A stretch of DNA of 64,000 bases from Ectopseudomonas mendocina (GCF_016008875.1 NZ_JADTQG010000015.1:1-64000), one strand, 5' to 3'. Shown: positions 42,875-51,742, counted from the first letter of the stretch. Program-made: numbers and translations. Notes: generated by a model not told the origin, from the letters alone.

Positions 42875-44911
42875 ATGACGAGTTTGAGCCGCCCCGGCCA
42901 ACCAGTCGCTGGACATGGTTTCGGTCACGCGGGCCTGGCGCTGCTGGGGCTGGCGCTGCTGCTGGCCATGCTGCTGTGGCAGGGCGTGTTGCGCCACCCC
43001 TGGCCAACGACCGAGGCCTGGCTGGCGCCGCTGTCGTCGCAGCCTTCGCTCGACGGCCTGCTGCTTTGGTGGACGCAACTGCCCCGTGCCTTTGCCGGAG
43101 TACTGGTGGGCGCCTGTCTTGGCGTTTCCGGGGCGATCATGCAGCTGATCACGCGCAACCCGCTGGTGTCGCCGGATCTGCTCGGCATCACCGCCGGGGC
43201 GCAACTGGGCGTGATCCTCGGCATGCTTCTGCCCGGCGCGCTGGGTTTGCCGCTGATTTTTGTCGGCGGCCTGCTGGCGGCCTTGTTCACCTTCCTCATG
43301 GCCGGCGGCTGGAGCACTTCGCCGCTGCGCCTGACCCTGGCCGGAGTGGCAGTGGCGCAGACCTTCGCCGCGCTGATCGCTCTGTTTCTCAGCCTGAACG
43401 ACCAGGCCGCGATGGTGGTATCGCTGTGGAGCACAGGGTCGCTGCAGCAGTTGGGCTGGGGCGCGATGCATCCGGCCCTGTATCTGTTGCCGCTGATTGC
43501 CCTGGCGCTGCTGGTGCTGAAGCGGCCGATGAACCTGGCCGTACTGGGCGACGGGCAGATGCGTTCGCTGGGGCTCTCGCCGGCTTGGCTGAAAGGGCTG
43601 AGCATCCTCCTCGGCAGCCTGCTGGCGGCGCTGGCCATTCATCTGGCCGGGCCGCTGGGCTTCATCGGGCTGATCACGCCGAACCTTTTGCGCTTTGCCT
43701 TCGCTGTGGTGCGGCCTTCCCGATTGATCCCCTTGTGCGCGATATGGGGCGCACTGCTTACGTTACTCGCCGATGCACTGGTGGTTGTGGTAGAGCCCTG
43801 GTTCCAACTGCCGCTGGGGGTGCTGTCGGCCATTCTCGGTTCGCTGGCGATCCTCTTGCTGCTGCGTTACGGGCGCAGCGCGCCGGTGGCGGCGGTCACG
43901 GCGAGCATGCCGGGCGAGAGCCGGGCCATGCGCATGCCCTTGGGGGCGTTCGTCGTGCTCGCGGTGCTGACCTGCCTAGCGCTGCTGGTAGCGGGCACGG
44001 CGCAGGGTGAGTCGGGTGTCTGGGCGTTCTGGCAGCGGGTGTGGGACGGCGAGCCGATGGCGATGACGCTGCTCGATCTGCGCCTGCCGCGCCTGCTAGT
44101 GGACATGGCCGCTGGCGCGCTGCTGGCAACCGCCGGGATGCTGTTGCAGGCGGTTACGCGCAATCCGCTGGCCGGCCCGGAAATTCTCGGGGTGAGCCAG
44201 ATGGCGGCGCTGGTGGTGCTGCTGGCACTGATCTTCATGCCCGAGCTGGCCGCTGCCTGGCGCTTCCCGCTGGCGTGGCTGGGCACTGGCCTGGCGCTGG
44301 TGATCGTTATCGGCCTCAATCTGCGTCACGGCCTGGAGCCGCTGCGCGTTACGCTCACCGGCTTTGCCATCAGCGGCGTGGTGCTTGCTGTGGTGAGCCT
44401 GCTGATGGCGCAGTTCACCAGCAATATCGCCCAGGCGCTGATCTGGATGGTGGGCAGCAGTTATGGCCGAACCTGGAGTGATCTGCAGGCCATGCTGCCC
44501 TGGCTGGTGATCGGCCTGGCGCTGTGCGCGGCGACCACACGCTGGATGGATCTGCTGCAGCTGGGCGATGGTGTAGCCGGTAGCCTCGGCTTGTCGGTGC
44601 CGAGCAAGCGGGTGCTGTTGATCGTGCTGGCCAGCGCATTGATTGCCGCGGCCGTGGCGGTGGTCGGCCCGGTGGCGTTCATCGGCTTGCTGGTGCCACA
44701 TGGCGTGCGTTTGCTGGGCTTTCATCGCGCTCGCCAACGCTTGGTGGCGGCGCCGCTGCTGGGCGCGACCCTGCTGGCTTCGGCTGACTTGCTCGGGCGC
44801 GTGCTGCTGGCACCGCTGGACATCCCGCTGGGAATCGCCACGGCCGCCATCGGTGCGCCGTTGTTCCTACTGCTGCTCAGCCGTGTCTATTTCAGTGACA
44901 AAAGGAACTAG
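42875..44911 (+). CDS. fhuB: Fused siderophore ABC permease, FhuB-like (second)
   Basis: A 678-residue two-half FecCD permease with about 20 helices. The first half has GVLVGACLGVSGAIMQLITRNPLVSPDLLGITAGAQLG; the second has ALLATAGMLLQAVTRNPLAGPEILGVSQMAAL. Contact loops are GPLGFIGLITPNLLRF and GPVAFIGLLVPHGVRL. Like the permease at 35282-37276, it lacks an adjacent co-directional ATPase gene. Start ATG at 42875 follows TAAGGACAACG. Confidence 0.9.
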   Translation: MTSLSRPGQPVAGHGFGHAGLALLGLALLLAMLLWQGVLRHPWPTTEAWLAPLSSQPSLDGLLLWWTQLPRAFAGVLVGACLGVSGAIMQLITRNPLVSPDLLGITAGAQLGVILGMLLPGALGLPLIFVGGLLAALFTFLMAGGWSTSPLRLTLAGVAVAQTFAALIALFLSLNDQAAMVVSLWSTGSLQQLGWGAMHPALYLLPLIALALLVLKRPMNLAVLGDGQMRSLGLSPAWLKGLSILLGSLLAALAIHLAGPLGFIGLITPNLLRFAFAVVRPSRLIPLCAIWGALLTLLADALVVVVEPWFQLPLGVLSAILGSLAILLLLRYGRSAPVAAVTASMPGESRAMRMPLGAFVVLAVLTCLALLVAGTAQGESGVWAFWQRVWDGEPMAMTLLDLRLPRLLVDMAAGALLATAGMLLQAVTRNPLAGPEILGVSQMAALVVLLALIFMPELAAAWRFPLAWLGTGLALVIVIGLNLRHGLEPLRVTLTGFAISGVVLAVVSLLMAQFTSNIAQALIWMVGSSYGRTWSDLQAMLPWLVIGLALCAATTRWMDLLQLGDGVAGSLGLSVPSKRVLLIVLASALIAAAVAVVGPVAFIGLLVPHGVRLLGFHRARQRLVAAPLLGATLLASADLLGRVLLAPLDIPLGIATAAIGAPLFLLLLSRVYFSDKRN

Positions 44912-44915
44912 TGCG

Positions 44916-45836
44916 GTGGCGATGCTGCGTCTTTTCTGTGGGGCATTGCTGCTCTGTCTGACACATGGCGCCTGGGCGACCGATGCGCAACTGGTGGCCC
45001 GGCAGTCGGCCGGCGTTGGAGACGCGCCACAGCGGATCGTCAGCCTCGATGAGCTGAGTACCGAGCTGCTGGTGTCGCTGGGGATCGAGCCGGTGGGGGT
45101 GGCCAACTTGGCCAGCTATCGCCGTTACATCAGTATCGGCAACGGCCTGCTCGAGCGCAGCGTGTCGCTGGGCAGCGCGCAACAACCCAATCTGGAAGCC
45201 ATTGCCCGGCTCAAGCCGGATCTGATCATCGGTGTGGCCTACCTGCACCTGCCGTTGTTCGAGCGTCTCGATGGCCTGGCACCGACCCTAATCTATCAGG
45301 TGTCGCTGGCATCGGCAGGCTATGACGGCGTGGCCATCGGCGAGGCCATGCTGGAGCATCTCGGGAGTCTGACCGGGCGCCAGGAGCAGGCCGCTGCAGT
45401 GATCCGCGAAGGTCAGCAGGCGCTGGATGCTGCGCGTCAGTCCGTGCGTGAGCAAGGCCTGCAGGGCGATCCGGTTGTCGTGCTCTACCCACTGGTGCAG
45501 CAGGGTAGTTTCATCGCCCTAAACCAGCAGACGCTGATCGGTAGCCTGATGAATCGCCTGGAGGTGCGCTCGCCCTGGACGCTGCGTTCCGCGCACAGCC
45601 TGCACCGGCGCATCGATATGCGCAGCTTCGCCAGTGAGCCGGGCCTACGCGTGCTGTTCATCGGCGGGCAGGAGCAGGCGCCGTTCTTCGCCAGCCCTCT
45701 GTGGAAGGCGCTGCCGGTCGCTCAGCAGCAGCGTTACGCCTTTCTTCCCACACCGTACTGGACCTTTGGAGGCCCGCGCTCGGTGGCCGCCATCGCTACC
45801 CAGGTGCGTGAGGCCATCGAGGCGATGAATCGTTGA
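44916..45836 (+). CDS. Siderophore-binding protein, FhuD-like (second)
   Basis: A 306-residue periplasmic binding protein with a signal peptide VAMLRLFCGALLLCLTHGAWA. Family features: PQRIVSLDELSTELLVSLGIEPVGVANLASY, NLEAIARLKPDLIIGVAY and the C-terminal WTFGGPRSVAAIATQVREAI. The GTG at 44916 is chosen because AAAGGA lies 10 bases before it; ATG 44922 is the alternative. It follows the second permease by four bases. Confidence 0.88.
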   Translation: MAMLRLFCGALLLCLTHGAWATDAQLVARQSAGVGDAPQRIVSLDELSTELLVSLGIEPVGVANLASYRRYISIGNGLLERSVSLGSAQQPNLEAIARLKPDLIIGVAYLHLPLFERLDGLAPTLIYQVSLASAGYDGVAIGEAMLEHLGSLTGRQEQAAAVIREGQQALDAARQSVREQGLQGDPVVVLYPLVQQGSFIALNQQTLIGSLMNRLEVRSPWTLRSAHSLHRRIDMRSFASEPGLRVLFIGGQEQAPFFASPLWKALPVAQQQRYAFLPTPYWTFGGPRSVAAIATQVREAIEAMNR

Positions 45837-45948
45837 GTTCTGTCCCAGGCTCGCTATCTGGATTGATCCTTGCTGATGACCAACTATTAATGTTCTGCTA
45901 TTTAACCGACGATCAGGACAGCGCGAACCGCGCGCCGGCAGTGCGAAG

Positions 45949-46071
45949 ATGATCGCCTATATGCAAACGCTGGGTTACTACCGGGAAAAGGAGTTCGATT
46001 CATCTCATAAGTGCGCCGCGCTGATGGCTATCGGGCGCGAACGTTTCTTCGACGGCGGGGTACTGTATTGA
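45949..46071 (+). other. Small open frame of unknown origin, possibly a gene remnant
   Basis: A 40-codon frame (begins MIAYMQTLGYYREKE, ends ERFFDGGVLY, stop TGA at 46071). The frame stays open upstream to about 45880. Amino-acid composition is protein-like and codons are ordinary for this genome. It may be the tail of a lost gene. No family was recognised, and no ribosome site is evident. Confidence 0.25.
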
Positions 46072-46092
46072 ACGCATCGGGAAGCGCTCAGG

Positions 46093-46836
46093 GTGATTGA
46101 GGCACTGGCGCCGCTGTTCATCGGCGATTTCTCCTCTTATCGGGACACCTTGGTGCTGCACGACGACCCTCGGCCCTCGGTACCGCTGCGCCAACTGCTC
46201 GGCAGCGAAGGCCTTCCGGCGCTGCTGGCGCGCTTCGGCGAGGCGTACGCAGGCGGTGACCGACGCGCGCTGCTGTCGCAGTGGTCGAAGCACTATTTCG
46301 TGCGCCTGATTCCGCCGGTGGTGGCCGCCGCGCTGGTGTTGAACCGGCGCCTGCCGCTAGGCCTCGATGACATCGAGGTGGTACTCGATGAGGAGCACTT
46401 GCCACAGGCTTTTAAGCTGCGCGATGCGGGGGAGCCGTTCGCCCCAGGCGATCCCTTCGAGCGTTTCGCTCATCTCCAGCATGATCACTTGGCCCCCCTG
46501 ATTCAGGCATTTACCGCGCAAGTGAAGGTCGCCCCCAAGGTGCTCTGGAGCAACGCCGGCAATTATTTCGAGTGGATTCTGACGGCGCTGGGCAAGGTCC
46601 TGCCCGCGCCAATGCTGGCCGACGGCTTCAGCCTCCTGCAAGCGGCCACGCTGCCTGATGGGCGACGCAATCCGCTGTATCAGCCGGTGCGTTATGTCGA
46701 ACTGCAGGGCGCTACGCTGCCGTGGCGACAGCGACGGGTGTGCTGCATTCGCTATCTGCTGCCTGAACTCGAACTGTGCGAGAACTGCCCTCTGCTCGAC
46801 GAGCCACCTGCGCAGGCGTCTGGTTCGGTGTCGTGA
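46093..46836 (+). CDS. fhuF: FhuF-like ferric siderophore reductase (second)
   Basis: A 247-residue FhuF-family protein. The helical body contains QWSKHYFVRLIPPVVAAALVLNRRLPL, and VLWSNAGNYFEWIL (about 150) matches a conserved FhuF stretch. The C-terminal 2Fe-2S Cys motif is VCCIRYLLPELELCENCPLL (CC-x10-C-x2-C). The GTG at 46093 has GGGAAG eight bases upstream. It converges on fhuC with a 10-base gap. It is one of two such reductases in this block. Confidence 0.88.
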   Translation: MIEALAPLFIGDFSSYRDTLVLHDDPRPSVPLRQLLGSEGLPALLARFGEAYAGGDRRALLSQWSKHYFVRLIPPVVAAALVLNRRLPLGLDDIEVVLDEEHLPQAFKLRDAGEPFAPGDPFERFAHLQHDHLAPLIQAFTAQVKVAPKVLWSNAGNYFEWILTALGKVLPAPMLADGFSLLQAATLPDGRRNPLYQPVRYVELQGATLPWRQRRVCCIRYLLPELELCENCPLLDEPPAQASGSVS

Positions 46837-46846
46837 GGGGCAGTGG

Positions 46847-47614
46847 TCAGTGCAGATAGCTAATAGGTGAGCCATCCACCGGATTGGCCATCACCCCCAT
46901 CGGCACGCCGTAGATGCGCTCCAGTGTCTCGCCATGCATCAGCTCGGTCGGGCTGCCTTGCGCCAGTAGACGACCACTGTGCAGGGCCAGCAGGTGGTCG
47001 CAGTAACGCGCGGCCATGTTGATGTCGTGCAGCACCACCAGCACGCCGAGGCCCAGCTCGCGGCTGAGGTCGTGAACCCGAGAGAGGACTTCCACCTGGT
47101 GGGCGATGTCCAGCGCCGAGGTGGGTTCGTCGAGCAGCAGGTAGCGGGTGTTCTGCGCCAGCAGCATGGCCAGCCAGACGCGCTGGCGCTCACCTCCGGA
47201 CAGATGATCCACCAGGCGATCCGCAAACATGCCGGTGTCGGTCAGGTCCAGGGCGCGCTCGATATGTGCGCGGTCTTTGCTGCCCAGACGGCCAAGGGCG
47301 CCATGCCAGGGATACCGGCCGAAACCCACCAGCTCGCGAACGCTCAGGCCTTCGGTCTGCGGCAACTGCTGTGGCAGGTAGGCCACCTGACGGGCGAAGT
47401 CGCGCTGCCCCCACGCCGGCAACGGTTTGCCGTCGAGCAGGATCTGGCCACCGCTGGGCGACTGCTGGCGGGCAAGCAATTTGATCAGGGTGGACTTGCC
47501 GGAGCCGTTGTGGCCGATCAGGCCGACCATACGTCCAGCATCGATGCGCAGGTCCAGGGGATGCAGAAGGGTGCGTTCAGGAATGCTGAAACTGACGCTT
47601 TGCAATTCGAACAT
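46847..47614 (-). CDS. fhuC: Siderophore ABC transporter ATPase, FhuC-like
   Basis: A 255-residue ATPase of the iron-siderophore importer class. Walker A is GHNGSGKST (about 35-43), the signature LSGGERQRVWLAMLL (about 140), Walker B YLLLDEPTSALD and switch His in LVVLHDINMA. It is the only FecE/FhuC-type ATPase in the region and so must power one or both fused permeases. Monocistronic on the minus strand, with its own Fur-box-like site upstream. Confidence 0.92.
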   Translation of the reverse strand: MFELQSVSFSIPERTLLHPLDLRIDAGRMVGLIGHNGSGKSTLIKLLARQQSPSGGQILLDGKPLPAWGQRDFARQVAYLPQQLPQTEGLSVRELVGFGRYPWHGALGRLGSKDRAHIERALDLTDTGMFADRLVDHLSGGERQRVWLAMLLAQNTRYLLLDEPTSALDIAHQVEVLSRVHDLSRELGLGVLVVLHDINMAARYCDHLLALHSGRLLAQGSPTELMHGETLERIYGVPMGVMANPVDGSPISYLH

Positions 47615-47655
47615 GAAGCCGTCCGCGGTCGGTGTGCGAAGGGCGTCAATCTAAT

Positions 47656-47674
47656 TCAAACGCTAATCGTTATC
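47656..47674 (-). promoter_or_regulatory. Fur box upstream of fhuC
   Basis: TCAAACGCTAATCGTTATC (plus strand) matches the Fur consensus at 13 of 19 positions, with AATCGTTATC close to the half-site. It lies about 40-60 bases before the fhuC start. Confidence 0.7.
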
Positions 47675-47718
47675 AATTTTGCACTGTGCCGGTGGGGGAC
47701 ATTCCCGGCTCCAGGGGC

Positions 47719-47747
47719 AGAAGGCGTGCACGTCGTGCACACCTTCT
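47719..47747 (-). terminator. Hairpin after sstT
   Basis: AGAAGG-C-GTGCAC (47719-47731) pairs with GTGCAC-A-CCTTCT (47735-47747), with one mismatch and a GTC loop. It lies downstream of the sstT stop on the minus strand; no strong T run follows. Confidence 0.55.
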
Positions 47748-47758
47748 GTTCGTCGGGG

Positions 47759-48982
47759 TCAGGCCCGGCGTCGTTCTTCGGCCAAGCAGGCGGCAGCGGT
47801 GAACAGGGCATCGGTGGACGAGTTCAGCGCGGTCTCCGCCGAGTCCTGAACGATGCCGATGATGAAACCAATGGCGACGATCTGCATGGCGACATCGTTG
47901 GGGATGCCGAACAGGCTGCAGGCCAGCGGGATCAGCAGCAGCGAGCCGCCCGCCACACCCGAGGCGCCGCAGGCACTGATCGAGGCCAGGATGCTCAGCA
48001 GCAGGGCCGTGGGCAGGTCGACAGCGATGTCCAGGGTGTGCACCGCGGCCATGGTCAGGACGGTGATGGTGATCGCTGCGCCAGCCATGTTGATGGTCGC
48101 ACCCAGCGGGATGGAAACCGAATAGGTTTCCTCATGCAGGCCGAGGCGCTGGCACAACTGCAAATTGACCGGGATGTTGGCGGCCGAGCTGCGGGTGAAG
48201 AAGGCGGTGATGCCGCTCTCGCGCAGGCAGGTGAACACCAGCGGGTACGGGTTGCGGCGCAGCTTCCAGTACACCAGCGCCGGGTTGATCACCAGCGCCA
48301 CCAGCAGCATGCAGCCAACCAGCACCACCAGCAGGTGCAGGTAGCCGAGCAGGGCGTCGAAGCCGGATTCGGCCAGGGTCGCGGCCACCAGGCCGAAGAT
48401 ACCCAGCGGTGCCAGACGAATTACCAGCTTGACGATGGCGGTCACGCCGTTGGACAGATCGCCCAGCAGTTGCTTGCTGCCGGCGCTGGCATGGCGGAAT
48501 GCGAAACCGAGGCCGATGGCCCAGGCCAAAATGCCGATGAAGTTGCCGCGCAGCAGCGCGTTGACCGGGTTGTCGACCACGTTCATCAGCAGGGTCTTGA
48601 GCACCTCGCCGATACCGCCGGGCGGCGTCAGCTCGGCAGCCTGGCTGCTCAGCACCAGCGACGACGGAAAGGCGAAGCTGGCTACCACCGCCACCAGCGC
48701 GGCGCTGAAGGTGCCGACCAGGTACATCAGCAGAATCGGACGAATGTGGGTCTGCTGGCCGTGTTGATGATTGGCGATGGACGACATCACCAGAATGAAC
48801 ACCAGGACCGGAGCGACAGCCTTGAGTGCGGAAACGAACACATTACCGATGAAACCGACGGACAGTGCCGCCTGCGGGGCGACCACGGCGAGGGCGATAC
48901 CTGCGAGCAGGCCGATGATGATCTGCGTCACCAGACTGGTACGGTTAAGGAACTGCAGGGCAGGGTGCATGGCTTGGGACAT
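47759..48982 (-). CDS. sstT: Na+/serine-threonine symporter SstT
   Basis: A 407-residue DAACS-family symporter. It begins MSQAMHPALQFLNRTSLVTQIIIGLLAGIAL and contains RLAPLGIFGLVAATLAESG, the family re-entrant stretch FFTRSSAANIPVNLQLCQRLGL and PLGATINMAGAAITITVLTMAAVHTLDI. The start at 48982 matches SstT length (E. coli 414); the longer open frame upstream is not protein-like in this family. It imports serine and threonine with sodium. Confidence 0.92.
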   Translation of the reverse strand: MSQAMHPALQFLNRTSLVTQIIIGLLAGIALAVVAPQAALSVGFIGNVFVSALKAVAPVLVFILVMSSIANHQHGQQTHIRPILLMYLVGTFSAALVAVVASFAFPSSLVLSSQAAELTPPGGIGEVLKTLLMNVVDNPVNALLRGNFIGILAWAIGLGFAFRHASAGSKQLLGDLSNGVTAIVKLVIRLAPLGIFGLVAATLAESGFDALLGYLHLLVVLVGCMLLVALVINPALVYWKLRRNPYPLVFTCLRESGITAFFTRSSAANIPVNLQLCQRLGLHEETYSVSIPLGATINMAGAAITITVLTMAAVHTLDIAVDLPTALLLSILASISACGASGVAGGSLLLIPLACSLFGIPNDVAMQIVAIGFIIGIVQDSAETALNSSTDALFTAAACLAEERRRA

Positions 48983-49503
48983 CGCGTGGTTCTCTGGTTG
49001 CTGGGCGCGTTGCAAGTGGCGTCGTGCCTGATTCGAGAGGTTTTTCAGCGCAGCCTGCAGAAGGCCGGCCGAAAAAATAGCGCGCGACTCTAGCACAGCC
49101 TGGTCATGCGTCGCGTCGCGGATGGGCATCTGGACGACAGGGTGCAAGCCGGTGTCGCATCTCGGTAAGCTTTGCCTGCTTTGAATATTGCATAAGCGAA
49201 TCAGGCTTTCGCGATAGGCCTGGCTGCCGACTGGCAGGGCGAGCGAGTTGCTCCCGAGCCCGGCGGCGCAGGGATTCGAGGTGCCGGAAGAATTGACGCT
49301 ACGCTGTACCAGGCCCATCGAGCATCCGAAGCGCGCGGCCAATCGAACTGTTTGCCGGGCAATTCATCGAAGGGTACATCGCCTGCAAACTCATGGAGCT
49401 GAACCGCTACCGTGGCGACAAGGCGCTTGGTGAGCGTCGTGTTTCGGTCGGCCAAGGTCGGACGCCATTTATCGTTATCGAGCAGAAGGAGCTTTACCCG
49501 CCA
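48983..49503. other. Intergenic region between sstT and the MFS gene
   Basis: About 520 bases between divergent genes. Several short open frames exist on both strands, but none shows a recognisable family, a good ribosome site or codon coherence. Nothing convincing beyond promoters was seen. Confidence 0.5.
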
Positions 49504-50829
49504 ATGCGACTGATCTGGAAGTCATTCCGCTCGCTGTATTTCGCTACCATGCTGATGTTGCTCGGTTCCGGTCTGCTCAGTACCTATCTGGCCCTGCGCC
49601 TCGCCGATACGGTTGATGGCCTGTGGGTCGGCGCATTGATGGCAGCCAACTATTTCGGCCTGGTGCTGGGTGGCAAGCTGGGTCATCGCCTGATTGGCCG
49701 GGTGGGGCATATACGAGCCTACGTGGCCTGCGCCGGAGTCGTCACCGCGGCGGTGCTCGGCCACGGCTTGGTGGAGTGGCTGCCGTTCTGGCTGTTCCTG
49801 CGCATGTTGGTGGGTGTGGGCATGATGTGCCAATACATGGTGATCGAGAGCTGGCTCAACGAGCAGGCTGAAGCCAGACAGCGCGGCCTGGTATTCAGTG
49901 GCTACATGGCAGCGTCCTACCTGGGGCTGATTCTCGGACAACTGGCCCTGGTGCTTCACCCCACGCTGGGGCTGGAGCTGCTGATGCTGGTGGCGCTGTG
50001 TTTTGCCCTGTGTCTGGTGCCTGTGGCCCTGACCCGTCGCCTGCACCCGGCCCCCCTGCATCCTGCACCGCTGGAGCTACGCTTCTTCCTGCGGCGAGTG
50101 CCGCTGTCGCTGACCACCATTTCGGTGGCTGGCCTGCTTATCGGTTCGTTCTACGGTCTGGCGCCGTTGTATGCCTCGCGCATGGGTCTTTCCACCGAGG
50201 AGGTGGGCCTGTTCATGGGTAGCTGCATTCTGGCTGGCCTGCTGGTGCAGTGGCCGCTGGGCTGGTTGTCCGACCGCCATGACCGTGTGCGCCTGATTCG
50301 CGGCTGCGCGGTGCTGCTGTTACTTGCGGCCCTGCCGCTGGCGGCGTTGCCGGAGGTCTTTCTCGGTCTGCTGATCGGCATCGGTTTTCTGGTCAGCCTG
50401 ATGCAGTTCAGTCTCTATCCGCTGGCGGTGGCCCTGGCCAACGACCACGTTGAGCCGGAGCGGCGCGTGTCGCTCACGGCGATGCTGCTGGTTACCTTCG
50501 GCGTCGGTGCCTGCATCGGCCCATTGCTGACGGGCGTGCTGATGCGTTTCTATGGCGCCAACATGCTGTACGTATTTGCCTGCGTTTGTGCGTTGATTCT
50601 GGTCTGGCGCATTCGCCCTGAAAGGGTGACGCACCTGCATCAGGTCGATGATGCACCGCTGCAGCACATGGCCATGCCCGGCAACGTCGCCAGCTCGCCG
50701 CTGGTGGCAGCGCTCGATCCGCGGGTGGATGAGCAGACCGTGCAGGAGCAGATGCAGGAGCCTGCCGCCGCTGCGGCAGCGGCGTCCGAAGAGGAGGCAG
50801 GGAAGGAGCGGGTGGATATGCCCGCGTAA
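49504..50829 (+). CDS. MFS transporter, YcaD-like
   Basis: A 441-residue major facilitator protein with 12 predicted helices. The N-terminal sequence MRLIWKSFRSLYFATMLMLLGSGLLSTYLALRLADTVDGLWVGALMAANYFGLVLGGKLGHRL and the motif MCQYMVIESWLNEQAE resemble the YcaD group. The C-terminal 60 residues are a hydrophilic, Ala/Glu-rich tail. The ATG at 49504 matches the family start; an ATG 37 codons earlier gives an atypical hydrophilic extension. Substrate unknown. Confidence 0.85.
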   Translation: MRLIWKSFRSLYFATMLMLLGSGLLSTYLALRLADTVDGLWVGALMAANYFGLVLGGKLGHRLIGRVGHIRAYVACAGVVTAAVLGHGLVEWLPFWLFLRMLVGVGMMCQYMVIESWLNEQAEARQRGLVFSGYMAASYLGLILGQLALVLHPTLGLELLMLVALCFALCLVPVALTRRLHPAPLHPAPLELRFFLRRVPLSLTTISVAGLLIGSFYGLAPLYASRMGLSTEEVGLFMGSCILAGLLVQWPLGWLSDRHDRVRLIRGCAVLLLLAALPLAALPEVFLGLLIGIGFLVSLMQFSLYPLAVALANDHVEPERRVSLTAMLLVTFGVGACIGPLLTGVLMRFYGANMLYVFACVCALILVWRIRPERVTHLHQVDDAPLQHMAMPGNVASSPLVAALDPRVDEQTVQEQMQEPAAAAAAASEEEAGKERVDMPA

Positions 50830-50842
50830 GCGTTATGCGCCG

Positions 50843-50890
50843 TGTAGGAGCGGACTTGTCCGCGAAATCGCGAATAAATTCGCTCCTACA
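50843..50890. repeat. REP-like palindrome between MFS gene and flgZ
   Basis: TGTAGGAGCG (50843-50852) is inverted as CGCTCCTACA (50881-50890), with inner GGACTTGTCCGCGAAATCGCG. The reverse complement of 50868-50890 recurs with two changes at 55433-55455. It lies between two convergent genes and may act as a terminator. Confidence 0.8.
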
Positions 50891-50904
50891 GGGTTGCGCT
50901 GGGT

Positions 50905-51654
50905 TCAGAAGGGGGCGTCGCTCTCGGTGCGGCGCGCCTCGCGCTGCAACTGGTAGACGAAACGCTCGACCAGGCGCTGCTCCAGGCCGTTGATACGGTG
51001 AAAGCGAGTGCCGACGAAGGTCATGTCGACCTTGTCCTCATACTGCACGTGACGCATCTCCACGGCGCAGGTCAGATCGCCGAAAGGTAAGTAGGCAGTG
51101 AGACGTTCATGCACCTGGCCGCCGCTCAACTGCTGGCTAAGATCGCCGGCAAAGCGCAGCTTGCAGCCGGTGGCAGAGATGTCCAGCAAATGACCGGGTA
51201 GCGGCTCGCGCAACTTGTCGCCATTGAGGACGACTTTGACCAGATCGCTCTGCTTCAGTTGTGCGCGAAAGGCGCTGCGGCGCTGGTGATAGATCACCTC
51301 ATCGGGCAAGGGCGCCCAGTAGCACGGGGCACCATCGAGTTCGCCGAGCTGCACGTCATGGTCACAGGTCCAGGCCACGCGCACGCCGTCGCGAAACGCC
51401 TCGACGCTGAAAGGTTCGCCCTGTTTGAGAAAGCGTTCGCCGTCGGTGGGGATGATTTCATCGAGTGCGATGCGCGCACGATCCTTATCGATTTCGACAA
51501 GGTAGCTTTGAAAGCGCTGGCCACGATCCTTGAACTGAACGACCAGGGGGTCATGGTTTTGCTGCAATTGACGCAGGGTGGCAATGATCTCGACAGATGT
51601 CTTGAGCACCTTGGGCGGCTGAGGACCGCTCTCATCGTTGAACGCACTGGACAC
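50905..51654 (-). CDS. flgZ: c-di-GMP-binding flagellar brake protein FlgZ (YcgR)
   Basis: A 249-residue PilZ-domain protein. The YcgR N-terminal domain spans about 1-115 and the PilZ domain about 118-235. The c-di-GMP contact motifs are RRSAFR (about 126) and DISATGCKL (about 160). On binding c-di-GMP, YcgR/FlgZ slows the flagellar motor. It stands beside flgN and flgM as in P. aeruginosa. The start is GTG at 51654 with GGAGAG nine bases upstream. Confidence 0.9.
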   Translation of the reverse strand: MSSAFNDESGPQPPKVLKTSVEIIATLRQLQQNHDPLVVQFKDRGQRFQSYLVEIDKDRARIALDEIIPTDGERFLKQGEPFSVEAFRDGVRVAWTCDHDVQLGELDGAPCYWAPLPDEVIYHQRRSAFRAQLKQSDLVKVVLNGDKLREPLPGHLLDISATGCKLRFAGDLSQQLSGGQVHERLTAYLPFGDLTCAVEMRHVQYEDKVDMTFVGTRFHRINGLEQRLVERFVYQLQREARRTESDAPF

Positions 51655-51742
51655 AGTTCGGAACTCTCCGAGTCATGGACTACAACGGCACCAGCATACT
51701 GGCAGAGTGCCTGCATGTCCTTGTGCTTTTTGTAATGAGGGC

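Noticed and set aside
46979..49093. A 704-codon plus-strand open frame opposite fhuC and sstT
   Set aside because: It covers two well-recognised minus-strand genes and is very Gln/His/Arg-rich, typical of GC-driven shadow frames.
49201..49455. Small open frame in the gap between sstT and the MFS gene
   Set aside because: No family match was recognised and the composition is Pro/Arg/Ala-rich noise; it overlaps the likely MFS promoter.
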